Shown here piece by piece: positions 12,021 to 26,200 of a DNA stretch of 64,000 bases (within the stretch, counting starts at the first letter, position 1; each line of letters opens with the position of its first letter). The stretch is from Tubiluchus corallicola (Eukaryota > Priapulida > Priapulimorpha > Priapulimorphida > Tubiluchidae). Position numbers and translations under genes: made by a program. The stretch is taken from assembly GCA_030141605.1 (NCBI GenBank), contig JAQGDQ010000078.1:124001-188000 (forward strand). Reading direction: 5' to 3'. The notes beneath the pieces are model-generated. The model saw only the letters and a list, made by a program, of their open reading frames with translations, made no database searches and had not been told where the DNA came from.

Positions 12021-15000
12021 CAGCGGCAGCGGCAACAGCAACAGCAGCAGCAATAGCAGCAACAACAGCAAGCAAAGGCAACAGCAACAGGTCATATAGT
12101 AACAGGAATAACAACAAGCAAAGGCAACAGCACCAGGCTAATAGTAACAGCAGCAACAGCGTGTAATAGCCTAGTCAATCTACGGTCGATTTAGCGCACA
12201 AAACGTATCACAAGGGAATTGCATACCCTGACAATGATACAACTGAAATGACCGAATACCCTTGAAAACGAAAAAGTGCCTTTGAATTGATGATCCAGTT
12301 TCGTTCTTATAGACTTCGTGGCTTTTAAAAGGCGTCATTAAACGTTCAGGAATGCACATTTTTACACTGAGTGTGCAGCTGCGCCAGTGCCACCTGCCGC
12401 TCACCTGCTTGACTGCTCTTTTATCAGAGCCTTCTGCACTTTCGTACCATTATTGTTCTTTTTATATTTGTTTGTAAACAAGCACTAAAACTAAGAAACA
12501 TTAGCAAGAAAATTTTGTTTGGAAACGAATGCATAATTCTTGCACAAGCTACAAAATCTCGCTGCAGAATTGATCAAAACAATTACGAAGTCAGTTTGTT
12601 GACGATAAAGGAAATGTCGTCAATCTCTGTTGATTTCATTGGCAAATGCACTGTTACAACTTATAATGTAATGAACGCTTGATAATGTAATAGCGAAAAA
12701 ATTAACGCATAATGTAATAACTAACGGATAATGTAATAAAAAACTAACAAATAATATATTACTCACAAAACGCATAATGTAATTACCCAAAGTTCAACGC
12801 ATATTGTAACTGATTGTGCAATGACTAGCTGAAGTAATATTGCTTAGTACTAGTGGCATGGGGTTGTGGGGATGGTGTTTCGACAGTTTGCCAGTGGTAC
12901 GGTTGGTTACTAACGCGGGTCGTCACTACTACGGTTCGCCACTAGTATAGTTCGTGTTCGTCAGTAAAATTTTTGTACTATGTGATATGATATTACGTTA
13001 TCTCTTTAAGAAAAGCGTTCCAGTTCACCACTAGTACGGTTCGGCAGGAAACGGTTTACCGCTGGTGCATTTCGCCAGTGCTATGGTTCTCCACAATTAA
13101 TTTTTTTGTGGCTCGACTCATAGATACGACGATTTTTTGTGGATAACTTTTAAATCTTCCCCACATGCGGGCACCAAATTTTGAATGAAGATAGCAAATG
13201 TTTAGTGCCATGCAACTACATAAAGAACGGGTCACAGTGGGTTACAACCTTCACAATTCAGCTCCGCGCCATCTTGTATATGTTAATAAACGGGACCAAT
13301 AAGGTTAGGAGTAATGGGTCATAGCCTTGACCTATAGACCTATAGACCCGACAGAGCCGTGACGGATTATTATGAGTTGCTAGTCACTTGATTCCGAAAG
13401 GATTCCTTCAAGAGGTATGGCTTCCAAAATTTGATAATGTTGATTCTTTGACGTAAGTTTTAAGTACGGTACCGACATATGTCTAGAAAAACGCCCGTAG
13501 CGTGGCGGCCCCAAGGCGGTGGTGACTGTGTGCACATCGTTGGGTAGAGAATTCATCAGACTGTCACAGCTCGGTGCCATCTTGGTAGGTGGCACTCCAG
13601 CATAAAGTAACTTATTGGTAAAATTTTGGTTTCCTAGGACCTTCTAGGCTTAGAAGGGTAAGGCTATGTCATTATCGAGTGTTAGTTCCATGATTACAAA
13701 GGGCTTTGTTCAGGAGCTTTCCAAGTTAGGTCGTGTCAATACCTGGTATAGTTTTGTATATATTTATAGGAAAATATGTTGTTTTTTTGCTAGCCAGAAT
13801 CAACTGTGGAAAGCCAATGCGTGGCATTTTGCTTGTTTCTTTTTTCGTTTGGATAGATAGCGCTTGTTATAGTAGTAATTCTTTCTCAAAAATGGACATA
13901 TTTTGACGATTTTCAGGTCCATGACCCAGGCGGGCCAAAAGGGCACGGCCCGAAATTATAGGCCATCTCTTCCTGGTTACATGCACACAAAATTTATAGT
14001 TAGGGTTAAATGACTCTGATACTTTTGGAAATCGCTATATCTTCGTCATCTTGAACTGAATTCTAGCGATTTTCGGTAACTGAGTTAACAGTGACGCCTC
14101 CTACCATATAACCGAATTCCATCAAAATCGTTTGAAGCACAAAGTTGTTAGATCTAAAGGAAACTTTTTTGACCAAATGTAAAATCACTTCTTTAATGTT
14201 ATAGTGTAAACCTACTTGACCTCATGGGGGAAATGATGCACTGGGAAAATGATAGACTGGCGAAATGCTTCACTGGCGAAAAGATTCACTGGCGAAAACA
14301 TAGACTAGCGAAATCACTGGCGATATGTACTACTATATAAAAACTTTTTGCGCTATTTTTATTTTCAAGTGGCGAAATGATGCACTGGTGGTCTAGCAAA
14401 ACGACGCAATTGAAACCCTCGCTTAATAATGCTCACCATCTTCATATTCCAAAAAGTATATAAGAAACTATATATTAGAAAAGTAACATTAATTCAGCTA
14501 GTTATTACTTTACCTGTTGTTACATTGTTGCTGTGCTATTGCAGTATGCACTCAACCTCACGTTATTATGTTATATGTTGATTTGTTACAATATGCGTTG
14601 ATTTTTATTACACTATGCGTTAATTTTTTGTTATTACGTTATTGGGCGTTTATTACATTATCAATTGTTACATGCACTTTTCAGAAAATTTTAAGATGAA
14701 ACAATAAGTAGCAAAATAAGAAATTAAATATGAAATCAGCTGTAGCACAATTAAAATACCAGTGTAACAGTCAGCCAAACTCAATACTAATGATAACGCT
14801 ATGGTTATAATCATTTTCGTGTAAATAGGTGATATATTCCAGTAATAGTAGCTGTATAAACTTGTTATAAAATTTGAAGAAATACGGCCAATTGTAAATC
14901 ACGTGTAGGCATCTTCATTATGCTACTCTATTGTTTTTATATTTAATTTGCTATGTTGCTGGGATGGGTGGCCGAGTGGTTTAGATTTCGGACTGCAACC

Positions 15001-15612
15001 ATGCAGTCATGAGTTTGAGACTAGCGGCTACCAACGCCAGGGCATAGACCTTACGTGTTAATCGTTTTTGTGCGTTAGATCCTTGTAAGTGTACGTCGGT
15101 AGCCTATAGTGCTAATGTTCTCTGTTAAGTGACCAACGGTAAATAAATCTTGTCTTTGTCTTTTGTCTTTCTTTTGTTACTATTATTTTATCTCAATTTT
15201 TCTTAATAGTATATTTGCTGATGGAGTCAGCAAACATTGACTAAACGTCTATTATTATCATTGATGTTTGCAGCACAGCTGACAACACAGTTTGCAGCAC
15301 AGCTGACAACCGGCTGGTGGCTTTGTAAATGATTATAAATTCGGCGTCCAAAAACTTATATTATTGTAGTTGTTGGTTAACTCTTATGCACCTTTTGCAG
15401 AGTTTAAAAATAGGAAAACAATGGGCATCTTTTAGTGAGAAAATTTTGAAATGACTTTTTAAAGGATAAAAATGTAAGTCTAGAAAACAGACTGGATTAA
15501 GACTTCAAGAGGCCCTAAAGACTGAAAAGATTGTGATACCCCATATATATGTGTAATTCAGAATAAAAACAACACTGAATTGTAAAATGAAATTTTATCT
15601 TTCACAATGAAA

Positions 15613-15666
<54 letters not shown>

Positions 15667-15906
15667 TGGGTTTGTGAAATTTAGAGTCGTCTCAGCATTT
15701 ATAATCTAAAATCACTTTTTATACAATGTAAAACCAATGCTGTAGTATTTATGACCAATGCTGCTGTATTTATGATATTGGAATATCCTAATAATATGAC
15801 TAGATTGTAAGTAAAGTATAATTCATCGTTTACCTAGTTATATTACGTAGCAGCTCATGGCGTAAGTAAATTTAGTAAATGAAAAGGAAGATGCTTCACA
15901 GGGTTA

Positions 15907-15937
<31 letters not shown>

Positions 15938-18900
15938 ACCATATCTACTTGAGCCCTTGCGGGGCCTCTCTTCACCTGAGGCTCTAAGCACGTGCCTAAT
16001 CCAAGGCTGCCAGAAAAGTTTCACAAAAGTTTGGTAAGACATACTCCCAATTTCACAAAGATTATTTTGTCTGTGACAATTCAAATCTTTGCTTGCTGGA
16101 TCCACCACTAATCGCTTAAACAGTGAACTAATACTACGTGTAAGGAGTAATATATTTTATCAAATTCTTTGACACATTCACTCAAGTTATGCGTTACTCA
16201 AGTGGAAATATTTGCATGAAAATGCGAAGCCGGTGATATTCAAAACTCATTCTCATTTCTCAACATTTATAGACTTGGCGTATTATCCAGCTACGTGCAA
16301 TTGTAGCTTCAGCACAAGATTACAGTGTGAGAATATGGGTTACGAGACGTTAACAAGTGAAATCCTGCTGGAATATCCGAATAATATGACTAGATTGTAA
16401 GTATAATTCATCGTTTACCTAGTTATATTACGTAGCAGCTCATGGCGTAAGTAAATTTAGTAACACGATAGTATTGCTCGGATAAATGAAAAGGAAGATG
16501 TTTCACGGGTTAGAATCTTGGGAATTTGCTGTTTACTAAATGTTCATAATATATCAAATGTAAACTAATATTGCACAATGAAAATAGCAGTCAATAGGCT
16601 GACGAACAAGAAATTTATAATGCACGTTCGTCTTCATATACTGTAGGTAGTATTAGAAAACTCAAAATTGGTGAATCGCGTTACAAAATTCCATGTGTTC
16701 AAAACACATTCTTCGGTCTGGCTGTATAATTGATAGGTGGATCCATTTGCCTGTCACCTTCAAAAAATGAGAGTGAAGTAATGGAATGGCTAGCGTTTTT
16801 GACGTATAGCAAGCAGGAAAGAATCGTCTTCAACTCTTCATCCCGAATTTGATAAACCAAATAAAAATCTCGGTAATGAATCCAACACAATGTACTTAAG
16901 TCACCCACTTCGCGTGTATTACGTATCGCTAGTTAATCGTCCTGCAGTGTATATTATTCGACAGTTTGTCGTTTTCAATATGCCAGTGATTATTGGAACT
17001 AGTGCAATCTGAATTTGAATAATAGTACAAATGATGCGCTGGCAAAGTGATATACAATCGTCAAACATCAAATACGTCACTACTATTCAAATCAGTAGTG
17101 AATAACATAGCACAACATAACATAACACGACATTATACAAAATTATACAAAGATAAATTTTGCGTAATAGGTATAGAAACCTTTTAACATGAATTTAGTT
17201 TTAGATGCTGTTAGACAATTTTCTGCACAATTTTCTTGCAGGTAGCTGTAGTTGCAATTATGAGTATGAAAGCAGCGCTCTCGAAATTTCATGTTGATGA
17301 TGGTCAATTATTTTGAGTTACTGCCAGGTTTTATTGGACATTCATTGGATTGAATTATTTTTTAAAATATATTTAAGTCTCGGTTTCACGGGCCGCGACA
17401 ATCGAAATCCAACAATCGCCAAAAAATTCCCGCACCTGTGCTTTTTGCCAATTATTCGTGCGAAATTCGCTAAATTTTTGCGAATTGTGGGTTTTTTCTC
17501 GAGAGAAAATCTCGAGAATATCGCACGAAGTTCGCATAGCACTTTTCCGCATATTTAGCGGCCGTTTGACTTAGAAATTTTCGGATAATCGCCGAAGTTG
17601 GTACCCCGTGAAAGCCTGGCTTTAGTTTCTCATTGCACTATGAGTAGTAGTATACGCGTGCCAGTAGAAGAGTTAATAATTCATAGGTAGTAACTGCTGG
17701 AATTCCCTTGTCACTTTATAAGTATCTTATAAGGCAACTACAAAAGCGACAGCAGGTAATTCAGCACTGAAATATGTCAAGCGTTGTCTTATTAGCGAGG
17801 AAGTAACTCAGTCAGAATCAACTTATCCATTTGACGCATCATGCTTCTTAGACACTGTTCATCGCAACTGATCTAACTGTTTTATGAGTTCGATATGGAG
17901 CTGGTAATTAATACAGCAGTTTACATGTTTTTTTTGTAATTTTAGGTAATTAACGTTTTGCATCTCGTTAAAACGCCGCACAAGAGAACTTAGATATTAG
18001 TTGATACATAATTCTCACTCTACACGAGAGACGTATAGATATTATATTTAAAAACATTGTCTCGGCTTATATCATGTAGCGCTTTTATGTGCCGAAATTT
18101 TGATCATGATATTATAATAAGAACACAATGGAATCGCTTAGAAATTATCACATTGATGTTACTGACGCTTACGTATAAAAAGCAAAAATTTTAGGTCATT
18201 TCCTTAAATCAAGCAAGTGCTCTATGTGTCCACTATTTTCAATGCAAACTAGACGAAGGCGTTCCTTTCAACAACAGACACTCACTTCTGACACGGGTAT
18301 TTGGTCGCAGCACTCAACAAATTTTGTCTTTAGTTCAGGTGCGTCAAAAGTTGCGGCTCTGTGCGATCGTCATACCTTCATACTTACACCTTCTCTTTAA
18401 AAATTCCAGACATCTTAATCCAGAGGATTAAGTTCCATTTTTTATAACACATCTTTATTAGTATCTTTATCTTTTGTGGTGAAAACTATGATGTAAACTG
18501 GTCGAATGGAATTCTTTTTTTATATTGCTGGCATGTGTTAAATGTTTTATACCTCAATGTGCCTATTTTTCAATTGACGACTAGCTGACATTGTTCTGGC
18601 AGTTTATTATTTAATATGTTAGGCATTTTCGGCTGTAACTTAAAAATTCTAAAACTATAAACTTGTAACTTTCACAGCCAAAAGCCAATATACCGTAATA
18701 TCACGCTGCAGAATTTCAAATTTGTAGCACCCTGCTTCTAATATTTTTGCAGTCTAAACTTGCACATTTTTTTTGCGCCACCCGACATAGCGGGATTCAT
18801 CATCAAAAGCTGATAACATTTTTTTTAAAAAATAGAACACAGTTTAGAATCCTACTATAAAGTAGTAGTTTGTGACTAGCATCAATAACAAATTATTACG

Positions 18901-21900
18901 AATAACTGATGTAATCAAAATTTAAATTATAAATAGGCATTATGTAAATTTATAAGCCTGCCTCAATCTTTGGCCGAAATGTTTGGAAAATTTTAAATCT
19001 TTCACGTACAAGTGCATTGACGCATGTCTTTTCCTACAGTAAACGAATTTTCCGGCGAGTTTCGCCCATAGGCCTAAATGAACTAGACGTGACATTACGA
19101 TTGCTATTATCGTTTATATAACAAAGATTAACGTAGACAATCACAACGCCGTGAATCAGTCTGATTCTTGCAGTCAGAAACATTAACGATTAAATTTATG
19201 TTTGACTTCATCACTATAGACCACAAAGCTACTGAATATAAATGCTGAAATATTGAAACACATTAAGATAAAGGTTGCTACTGGGAGATCATTTAACGTT
19301 TTCCATTCACAATCTTAAGCTCATAACGAAGCGTTTTAAGAACAACGGGAGCACTTTATCCAGTAAGCTGACACGAGTCAGGATTTAGAGGCCATTTGCC
19401 GTCGCAACATCTGATAAAAGCTAAATGTTTTGTGACTTGCTTGATCAATACTTTTCTTAACTCCTGCTATAACTGAAAGATCGATGTAACTATCTTTGTC
19501 TTATTTGATTTCTAAAAAAGTTTCATTATTGGAGATTTAATAAACTCCAACCCTTTTATCAGAGAATATTTTCTTCAAAGAATGTGAAGTATTGACAAGT
19601 TATGAATGTCTTGTTGATATGTTGTCTACGAAAGCTTGACACCAGCAACAAACGACGTACAAACGTAGGACATATAAATAAACAGTTACCTGATTACTTA
19701 GTACACAACATGACGGTCTATCTAATAACGAAGATTAAGAATTACAACAATTTACGAAGTAAGAATCTATAGCTTTGCTATGATAACGTGGACGTCATAG
19801 AAATTTTAATGAGCTAGGGTGGTAATTCCTTAAGAAAATGTAACGAATTTCTACGAATCTACGAATTCCACCGGTATCATTTGATAACAAGATCCGTTGG
19901 CAGGAGATTAGATTAGATTAGATTAGATTAGATTAGATTAGATTAGATTAGATCCCTTTCGTTTCATATAACGGCCCACACTACACATACAGTAAATAAA
20001 CATTCGTAGCTATTACGTTCGAGGATTTTTATTTACGAACAACCCGTTGTCCACGTGTAAAGAGACTGTATGAGATAATTCATACGGAGTTTACAATACT
20101 AAAGTAGCATTTTGTTGTCCACAAGTTCTAGAAATGGAGGGGTGTCGGTTTCTGATACTATAATAGGCTATAAGAACGTGACAATGATAAATTTCCGCGA
20201 ATGCTAGAAGCTATACATTAATTATACTAATTTAAACAGCTTCCTAATGTCATTGTTATACGCCATTTACATACAATCAAAATTACTACAACAATAACGA
20301 TAATTTTCTAATTAACGAGAATAGATTATTTTTATTTTAATATCCGCATTGTCAACAACCAGAACAAGCTACATGACATAGATACTGAAATTTCATGCAT
20401 TTGCTTTTCGCATATTAAATTCTCTTGGAGAAAGAGATTTCTTTGTCATCAGCATTTTCAAATCAATACTGAATTTTGTCAGCATTTTTAATGATGGGAG
20501 TGAATAAAATAAAGTTGGAAACTGTACCCTGTAGGTGATTCCAGAATTAAAAGCATGCTCATTATATAGCGAAACGTTGATCCTTATTTTCAGTAATTTC
20601 TATAAAAAAAATGTGGCGTCAGTATATAAATAATAATTGCAGAGACTTCTAGCTCTAAATGATGCCAGCCAATGTTTTCATGATTAGAACTTCAGTATAT
20701 AGAATTCGACTTGAGACCGAAAGATTTTCGAACAAGTTTTTGAACCACCAGTAAAAACTAGTCTTATAAAGATCATGCATATTACTCGATTTTCTTCTGC
20801 AGTAAAACCACTAATAATTTGTTTAAAAATTGTGCGCAGAGATCATGGCTAAATTATGCTAATTGCATGAAGTTTCAAACGTTTTAATGATAAAGAACGT
20901 ATGTGGTTGAAGTGCTGAATTATACGAATCTATAGTTTTAGGTTCGAATCGAATTAAAAAAAACCCGTTCGAATTCGATTCGAACGTTCAAGCTCGGACG
21001 TTCGATGCTCACCCTTAGTTAACAGGACAAATAACCACTAAAACACAAGAAAACCCTTTTCTTACGTAAAGCCAGAAAAATTCGTCTTGAAATTTTTATT
21101 ACCTACATACTGCCTTAAGTTATTGCCCACAATTACTATCAGCATTATCTGATATTATTATCAGTAACGCTGTATAAAACTTATAAATTGAAAGCCCCGT
21201 CAGGTGCAACCATTTGGAAGGTAAGTCGTTCGAAACAAGTTTAAATAACATTGTGAAAAGTTTGAAAAAATAATCAGAGGGTTTGTAACACTTTTCACTA
21301 ATTACTTTACCTTGTCAATAAGATCAATAATATGTTGTTTGTGAATCAGTAGTGCACGCTGGGATGGTGATACAATGAAATGACGTTTTACCAATTGACG
21401 TGAACATTTTAAATTACTAAGAAGTTTCGTTTCAAGTTGCAAAAGCATTTCAAACGGGTAAGTGTAACGCTGTAATTGTGTGGAAAGTTCTTTGTGATAA
21501 ACTTTAAAATTGCCTTTTCTTCCCCTCTAACTTTCGCCTTAGTACCAGAATGATGTCCTTTCCATTAATCAAAGATCGCTATAACATTAACACATGCATA
21601 ATTAAAGCATTCGCATCTGCAGGTGGCTAATAATCAGCAACCGTGTCTCATAAGTGCCTGTTCTCTGATGACACTTTCACACATTCATCATTTTGTGACA
21701 CAGGCGTGGGTCTGACTGTAAAACAACAAAATAGCCTTTCTGTTAGACATTTAGAGGAAGCAACTTGTGCTGTACAAGGATGAGGCCGTGAATCTAAACA
21801 TTAATGATTTTAACATGGATTTGTGGTAATCTCATGCTACGATAAATTGATGCTGATGTGATTAAATTGAATCGCTTCAACTTTCATATTACATAAGTAA

Positions 21901-23179
21901 GATAAACTGATACAGTGGTGATTTAAAGCTGTTAAACTAATAATAATAATATAATAGTCTTTATGAGCTTTTTGCCGATTGTAAATAACAAATCTACATT
22001 GCAGAGATGATTATTATCACACTTTTACCCAAAATAATGCGCGCCAAGCAGGGCACAGCAGGTGCCATTTTTAAAGTGTTTGGTATGACCCGGTCACTGT
22101 ATCGAACTCAAGACCTCCCAGCACTAAACTGTCTGGTCAAATAACATTGCGAAGCATTTACGAGCTAAATCATCGTATTTTGAAGTATTTGTAGGCTTCA
22201 CCATTAGATGGGAATAGCTTATACATGCTTAGAAATGTTTTGGTTTAACAGATTTTAAATCAGCGCTGTAGCCACTTATTTTGCTTGTGTTACATGAAGA
22301 GGTGTCCAATTAATATCTCTTATTTTGTAAACCACGGTAAACTGACGATCATTACACAACATGAATTCGAAACAAAAACAACATGTTCGTAACAACAAAT
22401 TTGTTAAAAGCAGTGCAAATGCGTTAATTTGCAGAATTCTTAAAACGTATAATTTGTGTATCTTTTATTGTACTTATCAATATTTTGTACTGCTCAATGT
22501 ATATGGATACAAAATATTTAAAATTTACCAGGAAATGTTGTGTAATACTATATCAATGAATCAATAAATTGAACCATAAGGAAAAAACCTGACACGTTCA
22601 TTAAAACGTATATATGTATACGTATACAATATATATATATATATATATATATATTGACTACGGCCAAATCACGTTGAAAACACCGGTTCTCGTCTGATCA
22701 CCGAAGTTAAGCAACGTAGAGCCTGGTTAGTACTTGGATGGGTGACCGCCTAGGAAAACCAGGTGCTATAGGCTTGCGGGATGCCCACACTGTATCTCGA
22801 CACTAGGCGGAGGAGCTGCACAAGCGGACTGAGGTCAAGTTACCCAACGGCCATGTGTAGAGGAGAAAACTTTCCAAATCAGGAGTGGAGCCGAAGGCGG
22901 ACCAGTGCAGCATGCTCACTGACTCCGGCAGCTCCTGCAGCCAACCTGGTGCCAAACATATCGCTCCGCTTTCCTTTGGACTACACCAGAGAGGAAGAGA
23001 GGGGGTTCCTGTTGTCTGGGCAACTCAGGATTTCCATACACCTTGCCCAGGCGTGCGCCCTGGAGACGTTCAAGGATCGCACTGCTCAGCCACAGTCGAC
23101 GCTGCAGCTCCATCACTGTGATCAATAACTGACTCTCTTGGCGCACACTCCATTGTCTTCCGAGACAAAAGGATGCCAA

Positions 23180-23216
<37 letters not shown>

Positions 23217-26200
23217 CTGTTTTTCTAAAAGCATCAATCACCTGCACTATATATATATATAGTATTTATGTTTTTCTAAAAGCATCAATCACCTGTACTA
23301 TATATATATATATATAGTATAGGTGATTGATGCTTTTAGAAAAACAGATTTCATATACTACAGACGGGAAAATCGCATTTTGACATATAGTTTGTGTTTT
23401 TCCGAACCCGCCCGCCAGAATTTGACAAATCTTTTTCAAGGTTTTGCGTAACCACTTATTTGTATAGCATAGATCGGCGCTTTGCAAACCAGCACCCAGC
23501 GACCGCATTTTAGAGAGAAGTGGCGGGACATTTTTTCTTTTTTCCTCCTCTTCTTGGTTTCATGATCGGTTGACTACACTGTTAAATCCTGCCAGATAAT
23601 AACTTGAAATAGTAAAAAAACACATTTAGTATCACAATTTTATTTTGAGCTTTTAAACCAGGGCGAATTGTAGACAAAGAAAAGATAAATCATATGAGAA
23701 AATTAATGTGCAAAAATAGGCACTGTAGGCTGTACGATAACGATTTGTAATCAATTTGTAGATACGTTTTGTGCAACTTAATCTTTGTAGTTTTCTAGAA
23801 TTTTACGCTTTATTCTGAATTTTAGTTCATTTATTGCGCTTATTCATTTTTCTTGTTTACTTCCAGGCTTCTTTCACACAACAACATTCAAAATGTGGAT
23901 GATTATATATTTTCCGATTTTAATCAGCTAGAGTTGCTGTAAGTATTTTAACGAAATAAAATTTTAGAAAAGACCTAAGCATCTTGGTTTAGCTTCAGCA
24001 CAAGTACGAAACAACACATATTCCATTTCACAACTGGCAACTTTCCAGCTTTACAGCCTGCGCCCTAAAGCAAGTTTTCTGTTTTAATGTGTTTGTTTGT
24101 TTGTTTATTTAGTGCAAATTTTTTTATTCGTCGATTTGTTTGCGTGTTGTGAATTAGACTTAAAAAGGATAATTTAAAACATGTACCTGATTTTGTTTGA
24201 GCTTTCCACCTGACCTATTTACTTTAAAATGTTACGGCTTCCATTACCACAGGTATGTTTTCAGAAGCACGCCAGGTTTGTGACTGTACACATGTACACC
24301 TGACTCAAAACAGCATATTATTGTATTTTGCTTGCAGGTAATGCTCTATAAGATTAAATTACATATTACCAAGCTTGAAATATGATTGCGTTGTTCGTAG
24401 AAGCAATAGTAAAGTAAGCTTGGTAATCCAATAAGCACATGAAAGCAATACTGAGTTTGAAAGTCTGAGAAGTTTTATTTGGACTCGGATGGAACTTGAA
24501 CCCAAGACCTTATGCTTTCCGGACAGCTATTATAACCATAAAGGCATTTCACTTCCTGGAAATCTTGTTACCGCTACATGGCCTATTTGTTATGTTGATG
24601 GTTGTGGTAGGACCAGTATATCTTTATCAAGGATAATTCCCTAAGATGAGAGTTGAACGTTTGGATGGGCCTTACTTACGTTCTAATATGTACACATTCT
24701 TTCTGAACGAGGTAATTATAGCCGGAGACCTAGACTCTTTCTTTTTCTTCAAAGAAATTTTGGCTTTGTAGATAAAAACCTCAAATTTCTTCTGATTCTT
24801 TATGTTAGTCCTGCATTCTCTGGTACATTATTGAAGAACATGTCACTGCAACTGTGTTTGAATTTTAATCGTCCTTTTCATGGACTGAAAATAGGTCCGT
24901 AGTAACAAAGTGAAGCAGGTGAACCATCTTGGAGCTGACTGGCCGTTATTTTTTGTGATTCAATGCTGTGGTGGGAGTATAATGTATAAACCTCCTCCCT
25001 TAACATTTCTAATGAACTCCAAGACTTATATGCTATAGGTCTTATTATTACCGCCGACAGTAGCTCAAGCTGGCGACAAAACTGCAGATCACTCATGTTG
25101 TAATCCCTGTTATTGATGTACAACAATGTGAACCTTTTCGATATCTTTTTACAGGTTTCTAGATCACAATTGTATCAGCAGTCTACCTTCTTATGCTTTT
25201 CACGGCCTGTCGAGCTTAACAAAATTGTAAGCTCTTTTGTCTATATTATATAAAAATGATAGTAGATTTAGTTATAGGACTTAGGCTTATGCATTGTCGG
25301 AAACTTTTTCTTATTATTTAGATTATGTTATCTCATCTTACCTATACAAATTATTACAAAGTAGGCCAGATTCAATTTCGTTTAAATCAATACTTAACTG
25401 ATTATAATTTTTGCCAGTATGTTATACTATTAATTAATTAATATCTATATCTATCTATCTACATTATATATATATATATATATACATATATATTATATGT
25501 GTATACATATATATTAATATTTCTTATAATTATTGTTAGATCATTAGCTTACAACAACTTGACAACGTTTCCGGATAAAGTCTTCGAAGGACTGACAAAT
25601 CTTACATGGCTGTAAGTATGAAAGCTACAAAAAAGAAGTCATTTATTTGCTACTTTTTTAGGCATTTACAAAATTACTATTTATCATAGCCAGCGACCAT
25701 AGAGCTATTACGCTATCCAACTTTATATACATGCATGATTAAAATATGCGCATAAATTGTTATCTTTTTAAAGCAAAGCAGTCTATGGCATAGCAAAGAT
25801 ATAACTTATGATGTCATATAATGGCATACAAACTATACATCATACTTTGAAAGAATCAGATCTCAGTCAGTAGGTAGGACTACATAATATTGAAATTTTC
25901 AAAAAAATAAAAAAATGAATGTTCAGTAATTACTAGGAGGTTTACAACATAAAATTTATTAAAATCGGGTTTTGTAATTATCGGTTTTTAAGCAATTTCA
26001 GTTGAAAGCTGTTAAAATACATTTATTAACATTCTCAGCTGAAGCTGTTAAAATAGATTTATTAACATCCTCAGCTGCATCGATAGGGTATGCATGAACG
26101 TAGTCTATCAAAATTAAATTCGAAATATGAGTTTATCCAGGACATCTATGATACGGAATGTTGATATTTAATAAAAATGAATTTCATGCATAATATTACT

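Larger units (their letters stand above)
17618..22004. other. Intron 4 of the receptor gene, middle part
   Basis: AT-rich non-coding sequence with a decayed transposase fragment at 18,185-18,365 and a (GATTA)n tract at 19,904-19,951. Nothing else recognisable was seen. Confidence 0.5.

Noticed and set aside
11947-12166. Open frames of poly-Thr/Ala and poly-Val/Leu on both strands
   Set aside because: They are the translation of a trinucleotide repeat, open in several frames at once, with no flanking coding signal.
19904-19951. Interstitial telomere repeat
   Set aside because: The unit is gatta, not TTAGGG or TTAGG, and the same pentamer is a LINE tail elsewhere in the window.
22781-23128. 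115-codon frame in the GC-rich block after the 5S sequence
   Set aside because: Overlapping frames are open on both strands in a GC-rich repeat body, with no domain and no splice context.
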